Shown in pieces: positions 18,501 through 26,930 of a stretch of 64,000 nt of DNA (position 1 is its first letter; each line of letters begins with the position of its first letter). The stretch covers positions 4,219-68,218 of the forward strand of contig NZ_QVMO01000014.1 in assembly GCF_010501055.1 (NCBI RefSeq), in the 5' to 3' direction. Under the pieces are notes generated by a model that saw nothing but the letters and a program-made list of their open reading frames with translations, did no database searches and was not told the DNA's origin. This DNA comes from Dysgonomonas sp. 521. GTDB taxonomy: Bacteria; Bacteroidota; Bacteroidia; Bacteroidales; Dysgonomonadaceae. A program made the translations under genes and the position numbers.

Positions 18501-18811
18501 CTTTGTGCAGACTTTAATTTCACATCCAGCTTACTGCCTGTAACGGGATGCTCCTGGCTATCATAGCCTACATAAGTAAATGCCAGAGTAGCACCGGCAG
18601 GCACATTAATAGTATACTGACCATCCACATCGGTCATTGTTCCATTAGTTGTACCCTTTTGGGCTACAGATACGCCAATTAAGGTTTCTCCTGTTTCTGC
18701 ATCGGTAACAACTCCCGTTATCTCGGTAGTTTGCCCCAAAACAGTCATAGAAGTAAAAAGAAAAAACGGAAGGATAACAAGTAACTTCCAAAGAAAGGAT
18801 TTTCTCTTCAT
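15593..18811 (-). CDS. SusC/RagA-family TonB-dependent outer-membrane transporter
   Basis: 1072 aa. Signal peptide ends near VLG-QT (residue 27). An N-terminal carboxypeptidase-regulatory-like domain (about 28-105) is followed by the TonB box region (VIGYGVQKKS) and the plug (about 115-225, IRIRGVGTTGDNSPLYIVDG). A large 22-strand beta barrel follows and ends in an aromatic C-terminus (GLGVTF). It imports large oligosaccharides with its SusD partner using TonB energy. It is the first gene of the beta-glucan PUL. A TATGTTTG -7 box on the minus strand (18871-18878) lies about 60 bases upstream, facing away from the regulator gene. Confidence 0.95.
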   Translation of the reverse strand: MKRKSFLWKLLVILPFFLFTSMTVLGQTTEITGVVTDAETGETLIGVSVAQKGTTNGTMTDVDGQYTINVPAGATLAFTYVGYDSQEHPVTGSKLDVKLKSAQSLLDEVIVIGYGVQKKSVVTAAISSVKASDIAKATPSRIENVLNGQVSGVSITTNSGQPGSDVNIRIRGVGTTGDNSPLYIVDGMAVDGGIKNLNPSDIESVEILKDAASAAVYGTRGGNGVILITTKRGKEGKPRISYEMTLGWQSAWRKVPMLNSEQYMTLMNEYNLSSNMGLAYSAQNIADARNGIIPSTNWQDVAFNDNAPVQNHEISIQGGNEKGSYFLSLGRFVQDGILGGNYGASNYDRWSVRLNSDYEIYTARDRKFLNKLKVGVNVSYARGNSTGLYNNDVFGTVLSSAMGLQPMMTPYLSEEDGAALLAEHPTALTLNGRVLTPSPVDFQEFRNPLAIYTRPDKTFNEEDKFIGSFWGELDVLPGMKFRSSYGFDLAFWGNNSYRFPYFQSYNTTGANDEDPTKSFAAAEMNRGFTRQIENTLTYDFRLGQHSFSLMAGQSARDMHSRVLTGKGYDLKAYDPNMAIIDNAQMDIAKGGRTSGGKTTESKLASYYGRVSYNFDERYMLQATVRRDGSYKFGANNKWGTFPSFSVGWNVWNEPTFQNVKPTWWDALKLRGSWGMNGSDRINAYSYMSLMESGLNYYFGDQMNYGISAGRLPNPNIHWEKSTQTDIGVDMVFLNSALTFTFDWYKKRTKDMLRESAGVPGYVGQSPPYENAGIVDNQGVEFDIAYRFSPVKDLNIGLKGNLSYVKNKIVDYGNASGENGWGAIGAAGLDNFIYQRNGYPSPFFYGYVTDGIFQNKDEVNNYAWTNPETGATNLLQPKAVPGDVRFKDISGPDGVPDGVIDSHDKKMIGKPVPDWTYGFTLTADYKGFDLYVFIQGVTGNDVFDISRRTDISKSNLPAWFMDRWTGEGTSNKYPRLASTGADLNQNWRISDLYVHNGAFTRVKNIQIGYTLPVAITRKATIERLRLWVGAENLFTFTKYNGFDPEIADRQSGVSIMGNYPVARTFNFGLGVTF

Positions 18812-18870
18812 AATTGAAAATTTAAGGTTGATTAATTAATAGTTTTAGATTCTTGTTAGTGAGTCTGATG

Positions 18871-18878
18871 CAAACATA
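18871..18878 (-). promoter_or_regulatory. Promoter -7 box for the PUL operon
   Basis: TATGTTTG on the minus strand (CAAACATA on plus) matches TAnnTTTG and sits 60 bases before the susC ATG. No clear -33 TTTG is visible, as expected for an activator-dependent PUL promoter. The rest of 18812-19272 is AT-rich and shows no gene. Confidence 0.55.
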
Positions 18879-19191
18879 GAACATTACTTTCTTTTTTTTT
18901 ATATTTTTTAATACTTCAAAAACTCAAAAAACTTTCTTTTTGAATACTACAATACTACTACAACACTTTTAATGAAGACTGACAACCAGATTATTATGTT
19001 AATTACTATTTGCAATTTCTGTTTTTAGTAATTATATTAGTATATTTGATATTGCTAGTATGCTTTTAATAATTATTAATGTATAACATCAATCAAAATA
19101 TTACAGTATATCCAGTCATTTTTCCCTTTGAAAATTTGACAGTTAACTATTTATTACCAAGAGAGATAAATGCAAAATTTCATATTACTTA

Positions 19192-19238
19192 AGAAACTGT
19201 TTAAATTTTATACGAATTTTTTATTATGTCTTTTTATT
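19192..19238 (+). repeat. Solo end of the AACTGTTTAAATTTTAT repeat
   Basis: About 47 bases match the left end of the 59739-59943 element with about five to six mismatches, including a shared 22-base core from AACTG to CGAAT. Only one arm is recognisable; no complementary arm was found nearby. It sits 35 bases upstream of the regulator gene and could influence its leader. Confidence 0.5.
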
Positions 19239-19272
19239 TGGGCAAAGTACTTTATACATAACCATAACATCC

Positions 19273-22116
19273 ATGAAACATATTCTCAGAATTATATCTT
19301 ATATACTATTCTTACTAGTACCCGTATTTATATATCCGGATACTATCTGGCAGCGAAAAATAATAAACTATGAACGTAATCAGTACAAAGCCGGCTTTCA
19401 GAATTGGATGATAGCCCAATCCGAGAATGGATGGATATATTGTGCCAATTCGAATGGGTTATTGGAATTTGATGGCGTCAACTGGACTTCATATCCTATC
19501 CGCAACAATGTAATGCGTTCGCTAAAAATCATTGATAAGAGAGTATATATCGGTGGCAGTACCGAATTTGGGTATTTTGAGCCCAATCAGATCGGACTCC
19601 TTACCTACCACTCTCTGTCGGAAAAGACAAAAGACTGGGGCGGAGAAGTCTGGAATATAATCGACAATGATAATGTAATTTATTTCCTAAGCGAAAGGTA
19701 TATCCATACATATAATAAGAAAGCAAATGGAGTTACCTCCGTCAATACCAATATCAAGATAGACTGTTCCACCCTATACAAAGGGAAATTATATATAGGC
19801 ACTACCGACGGAATATTTTATCTGGACGACAACAATAAGATTATGCTCTTAGAGTCGTCTAAGCCATTGACCGGACGCAAGTTGGTAAGCCTGTTGCCAT
19901 ATAAAAACGATATACTGGTAACATCAGCCCAAGCCGGCTTATACCTGTTAAACACAAATGATATACAAAAGATACAATCGATAGCAGACAGCTTTATCAG
20001 TAAGAATCAGTTGTTCAGTACAACTATATCGGGGTCGAAAATAGCATTGGGTTCAGTTCAAAACGGCGTTCTTATCTTCGATTTCGATAAACCTGCTTAC
20101 AAAGAAGAATTCAATCTCAACAACGGGTTAAGGAACAACACTGTATTAAGCTGCTTTTTTGATAAAGAACAAAACCTATGGCTGGGACTTGACAAGGGGA
20201 TTAGCTATATAAATCTAAACTCTCCTATCAGGCCTCTGTTTGCTACAGCTTCCCCTCTAGGCACCGGCTACTGGAGTACAGTATATAATGATGAATTATA
20301 TTTCGGAACAAATCAGGCACTTTACAAACTCGACAAAGAAGGGAACTACAAGCTCATAAAAGATTCGGAAGGACAGATCTGGTCTATAAATATCATCGAA
20401 AACTCTCTCTTCAGTTCGGGAGATAATGGCATCATCGTTATAACTGCTACCGAAACCTATAAAATAAATCTGCAGGGAGCATGGGAAACACACGCCCTGG
20501 CTGCCGATAGAGAGCGGCTGATAGTAGCCACATATTCAGGATTCCACATACTTAAACGCGAAAACGGACGTTGGGCCTATTCACACAAAGTACCTGATTT
20601 TTTTGATTCGTGCCGGGGATCCATAGAAGATAATGAGCCTTATACTTTCTGGATAGCAAATGCCAGCGGTTACATACAACGGATTACATTCGACCCGGGA
20701 TTCACCAAAATAGTGAAACAAAAAGCTTATCCGTTCAATAATGAGACTTTCGATGCGAATATCATTTTCAGGAAGATAGATAATAACCTTGTTATTTGCA
20801 CCGACAACGGGATTCTTTACTACAGCCGCATTAGCGATTCCTTCGACCATTATACACAGTTGGAGTCAATGCTTGAAGGTCCTAAATATTATGAATTCTT
20901 ATTCGTAGATAAGCTAAAGAATATTTGGTTTGTCGCTGACAATAACCTGAAGATGCTATCTTACACCGATGGAAAATACCAAGGGAATATACACAACTGG
21001 GGATTATCCAACGAACTGATAGACAGCTACGAAAACATCTATTTAACAGATTCCGCAACAGCTATTGTATCTGTAGACAATGCTTTCATGAAAATAGACC
21101 TGTCAAAGAAAAGGAACAGTCCCCTCCCAACAAATACATATATAAGGAAAATAACAAACAGCCGGAACGACAGTATTTTAAGCTATGGAGGCAAAGGGAA
21201 GTCAATATCCTTGCCTTATTCCTTAAATTCGATCAGGATTCATTTTGCCGCTACCTCCTATGAGCATTCATCAGACATTTTATATATGTACCGCCTCAAA
21301 GGCCTGGATGAAAACTGGAGTATCCCTTCTACAAACACATTGAAAGAATATACCAACCTTGATGAAGGGAAATATACATTCGAAGTGAAAGCCTTCATCG
21401 ACGGAAACCCTGATTCTACGAATGTTACATCTGTAATGTTCATCGTACAGCCTCCGTGGTACAGGTCGCTTCTGGCCTATCTGCTTTATTCTCTTGCCGC
21501 TGCAATACTAATACTTATCTTATACAAAAAGACAATAAGCAAACAAAAACGGATTATCCATCAGAAAGGAGAAGAACTGATAGCACAGACCAAACGCCAT
21601 GAAGAAGAAACCAAACTGAAAGATCAGGAAATTTATGAATTGCAGAACGAAAACCTGAAAAGTGAACTAAAATACAAAACGCAGGAGCTTAACGGATACA
21701 TACTGAATGTCATTCGTAAAAACGAAATGTTTGAAGATATAAAGAAAAACGCCTTGAACATATCCAAAGCTATTGATGAAGAAAAACAGATGAGCACGAT
21801 CAAGCAAAAGGTGATGCGCCTGATTAGCCAGATCAACAGCAATATTGAGCACGACACTGATTTCAAGGTGTTTGAATCAAATTTTGACCTTATACATCAG
21901 GACTTCTTCAAACTTCTTGATGAACGATTCCCGGGACTTAGCCGTAACGAAAAGATATTGTGTGCATATCTGAATATGAACCTTTCTACAAAAGAAATAG
22001 CTCCTTTATTGAATATATCGGTACGTGGAGTGGAAGTCAACAGGTACAGGCTCAGAAAAAAAATGAATCTGGACAGAGATGTAAACCTTTCGGAATTTTT
22101 GCATAACCTGAAATGA
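19273..22116 (+). CDS. Membrane-spanning PUL regulator: beta-propeller sensor, Y_Y_Y domain, LuxR-type HTH
   Basis: 947 aa. A signal peptide precedes a large periplasmic part built from two-component-regulator-propeller repeats (about 40-620; LEFDGVNW, NLWLGLDKGISYINLN, NIWFVADNNLKML). A Y_Y_Y domain follows (about 650-727, ending KAFIDGNPDST...FIVQPPWY). One membrane helix (about 731-753) leads to a cytoplasmic coiled coil (about 755-830) and a LuxR-like helix-turn-helix (about 885-940, LSRNEKILCAYLNMNLSTKEIAPLLNISVRGVEVNR; the stretch LSTKEIAPLLNIS is the core). There is no histidine kinase or receiver domain, unlike classic hybrid two-component PUL regulators. It diverges from the susC operon, so it probably senses the glucan breakdown product and activates that operon. 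Confidence 0.85.
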   Translation: MKHILRIISYILFLLVPVFIYPDTIWQRKIINYERNQYKAGFQNWMIAQSENGWIYCANSNGLLEFDGVNWTSYPIRNNVMRSLKIIDKRVYIGGSTEFGYFEPNQIGLLTYHSLSEKTKDWGGEVWNIIDNDNVIYFLSERYIHTYNKKANGVTSVNTNIKIDCSTLYKGKLYIGTTDGIFYLDDNNKIMLLESSKPLTGRKLVSLLPYKNDILVTSAQAGLYLLNTNDIQKIQSIADSFISKNQLFSTTISGSKIALGSVQNGVLIFDFDKPAYKEEFNLNNGLRNNTVLSCFFDKEQNLWLGLDKGISYINLNSPIRPLFATASPLGTGYWSTVYNDELYFGTNQALYKLDKEGNYKLIKDSEGQIWSINIIENSLFSSGDNGIIVITATETYKINLQGAWETHALAADRERLIVATYSGFHILKRENGRWAYSHKVPDFFDSCRGSIEDNEPYTFWIANASGYIQRITFDPGFTKIVKQKAYPFNNETFDANIIFRKIDNNLVICTDNGILYYSRISDSFDHYTQLESMLEGPKYYEFLFVDKLKNIWFVADNNLKMLSYTDGKYQGNIHNWGLSNELIDSYENIYLTDSATAIVSVDNAFMKIDLSKKRNSPLPTNTYIRKITNSRNDSILSYGGKGKSISLPYSLNSIRIHFAATSYEHSSDILYMYRLKGLDENWSIPSTNTLKEYTNLDEGKYTFEVKAFIDGNPDSTNVTSVMFIVQPPWYRSLLAYLLYSLAAAILILILYKKTISKQKRIIHQKGEELIAQTKRHEEETKLKDQEIYELQNENLKSELKYKTQELNGYILNVIRKNEMFEDIKKNALNISKAIDEEKQMSTIKQKVMRLISQINSNIEHDTDFKVFESNFDLIHQDFFKLLDERFPGLSRNEKILCAYLNMNLSTKEIAPLLNISVRGVEVNRYRLRKKMNLDRDVNLSEFLHNLK

Positions 22117-22308
22117 TATTTTCTTTACAATTTGACACTAAAACAGAGTACTAACAACAGATTATTAATCCATCAACAGTCTGTTAATACATAAAAGAGG
22201 ATAAAATATTATATTTTGTCCAGAAAGATGCTTATAAATATTCTCAATATTTTTTGGGATAAAAATATAAATCTTATCTTCGAAAAATGTAACCAAGAAC
22301 CAAGCATC

Positions 22309-24291
22309 ATGGAAATCAGACTTAATAATACATTGCCGGAATATCCTTCTTTCGTAGAAGGAATACGCCGTGCACCAGATAGAGGATATAGCCTCACCCC
22401 TGCTCAGACAGAAACTGCACTAAAAAATGCGTTGCGTTATATTCCTAACGAATTACACGAAATTCTGGCTCCTGAATTTCTGGAGGAATTAAAGACCCGC
22501 GGGCGTATATATGGCTACCGCTATCGTCCTCAGGGAGATATTTATCCCAAATCCATTGATGAATATACAGGAAACTGCATCGAGGGGAAAGCCTTCCAGG
22601 TAATGATAGACAACAACCTGTGCTTCGACATTGCCTTGTATCCATACGAACTGGTGACTTATGGCGAAACCGGTCAGGTGTGCCAGAACTGGATGCAATA
22701 TTGTTTGATAAAGAAATATCTCGAAATACTCACCAGTGAGCAAACATTAGTAATAGAATCGGGTCACCCGCTTGGACTATTCAAGTCGAAGCCCGATGCC
22801 CCGCGTGTTATTATCACCAACTCTATGATGGTAGGTATGTTCGACAATCAGGCTGACTGGGAAATAGCAGCACAGATGGGTGTTGCCAACTACGGACAAA
22901 TGACCGCAGGAGGCTGGATGTATATTGGCCCGCAAGGAATCGTGCATGGCACATTCAATACTTTACTGAATGCCGGACGCCTGAAATTAGGCATTCCGCA
23001 GGATAAAAACCTTGCAGGTTACCTCTTTATATCTTCCGGACTGGGAGGCATGAGCGGAGCACAGCCTAAGGCCGCGGATATAGCAGGAGCAGTATCCATC
23101 GTTGCCGAAGTGGATTATTCACGTATAGTGACCCGCCACAGTCAGGGATGGGTGCATCATATAATTGCCGATGCGGGTGAGGCTTTTGATATAGCGCAAC
23201 AGGCACAGAAAGAGAAGAAAGCCTGTTCGATAGCTTTTCATGGAAATATAATCGACCTGCTTGAGTATGCCGAAAACAACGGAATACATATTGATTTACT
23301 TTCCGACCAGACTTCCTGTCATGCCGCTTATGAAGGCGGATACTGCCCTGCAGGTGTCTCTTTTGAAGAAAGAACAAAACTGCTGAAAGAAGACCGTGGA
23401 ACATTCCATACATTAGTAGATAAAAGCCTGAAACGTCATTTCGAGGTTATCCGCAAACTGGTAGCAAAAGGTACATACTTTTTCGATTACGGAAACTCGT
23501 TTATGAAAGCTATGTATGATGCCGGAGTAAAAGAAATATCCAAAAACGGCGTTGATGAGAAAGACGGATTTATCTGGCCTTCGTACGTAGAAGATATTAT
23601 GGGGCCCGAACTTTTCGACTATGGCTATGGCCCTTTCCGATGGGTTTGCCTCAGTGGGAAACATGAAGACCTGATTAAGACCGACCATGCGGCAATGGAA
23701 TGTATCGACCCTGCACGAAGAGGTCAGGATAAAGATAATTACGACTGGATTCGCGACGCCGAGAAAAATCAACTGGTGGTCGGCACACAGGCACGTATAC
23801 TTTATCAGGATGCTTTGGGACGTATGAATATCGCTTTGCGATTCAATAAGTTGGTACATGATGGTGAGGTAGGCCCGATTATGCTGGGGCGCGACCATCA
23901 TGATGTAAGCGGTACGGACTCCCCTTTCCGCGAAACGGCCAATATAAAAGACGGCAGCAATGTAATGGCAGATATGGCTGTACAGTGCTTTGCCGGAAAT
24001 GCGGCCAGAGGAATGAGCTTGATAGCTCTCCACAACGGCGGAGGCGTTGGTATCGGGAAATCTATAAACGGCGGCTTTGGACTGGTATGTGACGGCAGCG
24101 AACGAATCGACGAAATTATACGTTCATCTATGATATGGGACGTAATGGGCGGAGTAGCCCGCCGTTCGTGGGCACGGAACGAACATGCGGTGGAAACTTG
24201 CAATTCATTTAACCGGACGCATCAGGATGGGTATCATATTACCATGCCGTATATAGCTGATGATGAATATATAAAGAATTTATGTAAATAA
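22309..24291 (+). CDS. hutU: Urocanate hydratase
   Basis: 660 aa from the chosen ATG. Converts urocanate to 4-imidazolone-5-propionate, the second step of histidine breakdown; it uses tightly bound NAD. Typical urocanase blocks are visible: GYCPAGVSFEER with its Cys, MTAGGWMYIGPQGIVHGT, SSGLGGMSGAQPKA and DQTSCHAAYEGG. The protein is of the long type (about 660-680 aa) found in Bacteroidota and eukaryotes, not the 550-aa proteobacterial type. The frame is open upstream to a TTG at 22216, but those 31 residues are low-complexity and lack family similarity, so ATG 22309 (MEIRLNNTLP) is preferred. First gene of the hut operon. Confidence 0.93.
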   Translation: MEIRLNNTLPEYPSFVEGIRRAPDRGYSLTPAQTETALKNALRYIPNELHEILAPEFLEELKTRGRIYGYRYRPQGDIYPKSIDEYTGNCIEGKAFQVMIDNNLCFDIALYPYELVTYGETGQVCQNWMQYCLIKKYLEILTSEQTLVIESGHPLGLFKSKPDAPRVIITNSMMVGMFDNQADWEIAAQMGVANYGQMTAGGWMYIGPQGIVHGTFNTLLNAGRLKLGIPQDKNLAGYLFISSGLGGMSGAQPKAADIAGAVSIVAEVDYSRIVTRHSQGWVHHIIADAGEAFDIAQQAQKEKKACSIAFHGNIIDLLEYAENNGIHIDLLSDQTSCHAAYEGGYCPAGVSFEERTKLLKEDRGTFHTLVDKSLKRHFEVIRKLVAKGTYFFDYGNSFMKAMYDAGVKEISKNGVDEKDGFIWPSYVEDIMGPELFDYGYGPFRWVCLSGKHEDLIKTDHAAMECIDPARRGQDKDNYDWIRDAEKNQLVVGTQARILYQDALGRMNIALRFNKLVHDGEVGPIMLGRDHHDVSGTDSPFRETANIKDGSNVMADMAVQCFAGNAARGMSLIALHNGGGVGIGKSINGGFGLVCDGSERIDEIIRSSMIWDVMGGVARRSWARNEHAVETCNSFNRTHQDGYHITMPYIADDEYIKNLCK

Positions 24292-24292
24292 G

Positions 24293-25120
24293 ATGAAATT
24301 ATTACCAACAATCATACTCACTCTTTTTTCGCTAACTACTTTCTCTCAGGAAATCAACCTGAAAAAGAAAGCACAGGAGATTACCGAAGAAGGAAAATCC
24401 CTCTACAGGCTTGAACTCGCGGCCTGGCACGGCTCTGATATTTTTATGGAAAGTTATAAAGGAGAAGAGCGTGTGGGAGGTTATTTTTCCTATATAGATA
24501 ACGGTACCCCTAAATGCCTGTTTTTCTCAAGGGGAGAGAATCCAAAGGTAATCGGCGTGGTATCCTTTGGCGATATAAAGATAGTGGAAACAGCTACGAT
24601 AGACTTTAAGCAGCGGGATTTTAAGGAAAATGAAAAACATCTGTATGCTATCCGGAGAAAGGCTCTCACAGAAATACAACAGGACACTGTTTTGTTCAAA
24701 ACCTATACAAATACCAGCCTCAACTTAATCCCTATGATAAAGAACGGAGAAAAAAAGGTATATGTACTTACAGCGCCTAAAGTAGCAGGCATCGTTCTCT
24801 TTGGAAATGATTACCTGATGACTTTTGACGAGCAGGATAACCTGAAAGATAAGATAGAGATACACCGGAATCTTATCCCAATCGAATTTGAAAAAGGACA
24901 GAACGCTGTAGGAGCAATGCACTCTCACCTTACTGAGACAGGTGATTTTATTACGCCTACCGATATATGTACACTTATGTTGTATGCAAAGTTTGCTGAG
25001 TGGAAACTGCATATCGTTATGTCTCAGAAGTATGTAAGCATCTGGAACTGCGATACGGAAACTCTTACTCTGATGACAAAGGACGATTATAACAGATTGG
25101 AAGAGGAAAGCAAGAGATGA
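24293..25120 (+). CDS. Secreted protein with JAB/MPN-like HxH...D motif, unknown
   Basis: 275 aa. A signal peptide (about 1-18, LFSLTTFSQ) indicates export. Near residues 205-222 the sequence GAMHSHLTETGDFITPTD resembles the JAMM zinc motif HxHPx3Gx2Sx2D of JAB/MPN isopeptidases. There are three departures: Leu for Pro, Thr for Ser, and one extra residue. The rest is not recognised. It starts one base after the hutU stop, and its own stop overlaps the next ATG (ATGA). It is therefore tightly coupled to the hut operon although it has no evident role in histidine catabolism. A metallopeptidase-like fold is a hypothesis from one motif. Confidence 0.55.
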   Translation: MKLLPTIILTLFSLTTFSQEINLKKKAQEITEEGKSLYRLELAAWHGSDIFMESYKGEERVGGYFSYIDNGTPKCLFFSRGENPKVIGVVSFGDIKIVETATIDFKQRDFKENEKHLYAIRRKALTEIQQDTVLFKTYTNTSLNLIPMIKNGEKKVYVLTAPKVAGIVLFGNDYLMTFDEQDNLKDKIEIHRNLIPIEFEKGQNAVGAMHSHLTETGDFITPTDICTLMLYAKFAEWKLHIVMSQKYVSIWNCDTETLTLMTKDDYNRLEEESKR

Positions 25121-25377
25121 CATATAAGGAAAAAGAATTATATGATGCTATTGATGAAATACTCTGGAAAGACTGGAACCCTATCAACATAAATGATAAT
25201 GAAAATATAAGGGATGAATATCAATCATATACCCCTCATGTTTTCAAGTTAAAAATACAAGGTGCTGATATAGTCAAAATAGCGCGGCATCTTTATAATG
25301 TAGAAACCATCAATATAGGATTAGCTGGAAATCCAGAACATTGTAAAATAATAGCTAAAAAGATATACGAATTATGA
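25117..25377 (+). CDS. Small DUF1871-like protein
   Basis: 86 aa, acidic and cytoplasmic. The pattern LWKDWNPININDNENIRDEY followed by a short helical half resembles the DUF1871 family (WDPIGVN...DEYDSY...), small proteins often seen next to toxin/immunity or other mobile accessory genes. That match is from memory of the pattern and not from a search. It overlaps both neighbours by 4 bases (ATGA at each end) and is clearly AT-richer than hutU and ftcD, which suggests later acquisition. Confidence 0.5.
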   Translation: MTYKEKELYDAIDEILWKDWNPININDNENIRDEYQSYTPHVFKLKIQGADIVKIARHLYNVETINIGLAGNPEHCKIIAKKIYEL

Positions 25378-25916
25378 AATCTGAAATAAAATATATTGAA
25401 TTAAAATCCGGTTATTCGGACGATGGGCCAGCCTGGATTGGAATGGTTGATTTTTCAAAAACAGGGAAAACAATATATTTTAATGGGCAAGCATTCAAAG
25501 GTAATGGACATGGATATGCCAGAGACATTCAAAATGGTGATTTATACTGGATTTCCGGAGTTAAGAAAAATGGATTAGACAGGCATTGGGCTGGGGGAGG
25601 TAAGATATTTATTGATAAAAATATAGTACAGGAATATTTAGAATTAACTGGCATTATACAGCTTGACTTAAAGAAATATGAGTTGGTTGAGATTACTGAA
25701 ACAGACAAACGGCTATTTAATGAGTTAGAAAATCAAAATGCAAATTCATCAATGAATTCAGAGACCGACAATTTATCAATGACGGAATTAGAGAAGACTT
25801 TAACTGAATTGAAAAGAGAGGAAAAATACTCTGATTCAAAAGATGGAAAAAAGTTTCTGAAAATAAGAATTTCTGAAATCGAAGAATTAATAGAACAAAA
25901 ACCAATAATACCATGA
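25374..25916 (+). CDS. Conserved hypothetical protein (SDDGPAWIG...YWISGVKKNG type)
   Basis: 180 aa. The N-terminal 105 residues carry a recognisable conserved pattern: GYSDDGPAWIGMVDFSKTGK, TIYFNGQAF, LYWISGVKKNGLDRHWAGGG. It resembles an uncharacterised family that is widespread in Bacteroidota and Proteobacteria. Residues about 115-175 are a charged, Glu/Lys/Ser-rich helical tail, probably a coiled coil. No enzyme motif is evident. Both ends overlap neighbours by 4 bases, including ftcD, so translation of ftcD may depend on this gene. AT-rich, like the DUF1871-like gene before it. Confidence 0.6.
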   Translation: MKSEIKYIELKSGYSDDGPAWIGMVDFSKTGKTIYFNGQAFKGNGHGYARDIQNGDLYWISGVKKNGLDRHWAGGGKIFIDKNIVQEYLELTGIIQLDLKKYELVEITETDKRLFNELENQNANSSMNSETDNLSMTELEKTLTELKREEKYSDSKDGKKFLKIRISEIEELIEQKPIIP

Positions 25917-26815
25917 GCTCAAACAAAATCATCGAATGCGTACCTAACTTTAGCGAAGGACGCAATTTGGAAAAAGTGGAAAAGATAGTCAATGCTTTTC
26001 GTGCAAAAGAAGGAGTTAAATTGCTGGACTATAGTACCGACAAAGACCACAACCGCATGGTAGTCACTGTAGTTGGTGAACCCGAAGCCCTGAAAAAAGC
26101 AGTGATAGAAGCTATTGGTACAGCTGTGGAAGTCATTGACCTCACTCAGCATAAGGGGCAGCATCCGCGTATGGGAGCTGTGGATGTAGTGCCGTTTATA
26201 CCAATCCGCAACGTCTCGATGGAGGAAGCAATCGCCTTGTCGAAAGAGGTTGGAAAAGGAGTAGCCGACCGTTACGGACTTCCTGTATTCCTGTACGAGA
26301 AGGCTGCATCAGCCCCTCATCGTGAAAATCTGGCAGCAATTCGCAAAGGAGAGTTTGAAGGATTGAAAGAGAAAATGACAAAGCCCGAATGGAAAGCAGA
26401 TTTTGGTCCCGAACAGCCACATCCTACAGCCGGCGGCGTAGTTATAGGTGCGCGTATGCCGCTTGTGGCTTACAATGTAAACCTGAATACGAATAAACTC
26501 GAAATAGCAGATGCCATAGCAAAAAAAGTGCGATTTCTGGGTGGCGGACTACGTTTCTGTAAAGCAATGGGCGTTGAGCTAACCGAAAGGGGAATTGTAC
26601 AGGTATCCATGAACCTGACGGATTTTACCAAAACAGCGATTTACCGTGCCCACGAACTGGTACGTATAGAAGCAAACCGTTATGGTGTTTCCGTTGTAGG
26701 TGCTGAAATTATAGGTCTTGTCCCTATGGATGCCCTGATAGATACGGCAGCTTATTATCTGGGACTGGAAGATTTCTCTACAAAGCAGGTATTGGAAACA
26801 CATTTGATGGAGTAA
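25913..26815 (+). CDS. ftcD: Glutamate formimidoyltransferase
   Basis: 300 aa. Transfers the formimino group of formiminoglutamate to tetrahydrofolate, giving glutamate and 5-formimino-THF. Recognised by the opening IIECVPNFSEGRN, then DKDHNRMVVTVVGEP, HPRMGAVDVVPFIP and GARMPLVAYNVNLNT. Only the transferase domain is present; the cyclodeaminase half of the bifunctional mammalian enzyme is a separate gene (fchA) downstream. Its ATG overlaps the stop of the unknown 180-aa gene. A palindromic repeat fills the 115 bases before hutI. Confidence 0.94.
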   Translation: MSSNKIIECVPNFSEGRNLEKVEKIVNAFRAKEGVKLLDYSTDKDHNRMVVTVVGEPEALKKAVIEAIGTAVEVIDLTQHKGQHPRMGAVDVVPFIPIRNVSMEEAIALSKEVGKGVADRYGLPVFLYEKAASAPHRENLAAIRKGEFEGLKEKMTKPEWKADFGPEQPHPTAGGVVIGARMPLVAYNVNLNTNKLEIADAIAKKVRFLGGGLRFCKAMGVELTERGIVQVSMNLTDFTKTAIYRAHELVRIEANRYGVSVVGAEIIGLVPMDALIDTAAYYLGLEDFSTKQVLETHLME

Positions 26816-26822
26816 GATTCTA

Positions 26823-26917
26823 TAACCACGGAGTAAAAGGAGTATCACGGAGTTCTAATTATAAGCTCATATCTTTTTATTTAAAACTCCGTGATACTCT
26901 GTGTAACTCTGTGGTTA
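26823..26917. repeat. Long imperfect inverted repeat between ftcD and hutI
   Basis: Arm TAACCACGGAGTAAAAGGAG... (26823-26858) pairs with ...AACTCTGTGGTTA (26880-26917) over about 35 bases. It is a CCACGGAGT-type intergenic element; a half-copy appears near 57725-57755. Being inside an operon, it should form a long RNA hairpin. Confidence 0.6.
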
Positions 26918-26930
26918 AACAAAAGTATTT

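Noticed and set aside
22216-22308. TTG-started N-terminal extension of hutU
   Set aside because: The 31 extra residues are AT-coded and unlike urocanases; ATG 22309 gives the normal family start.
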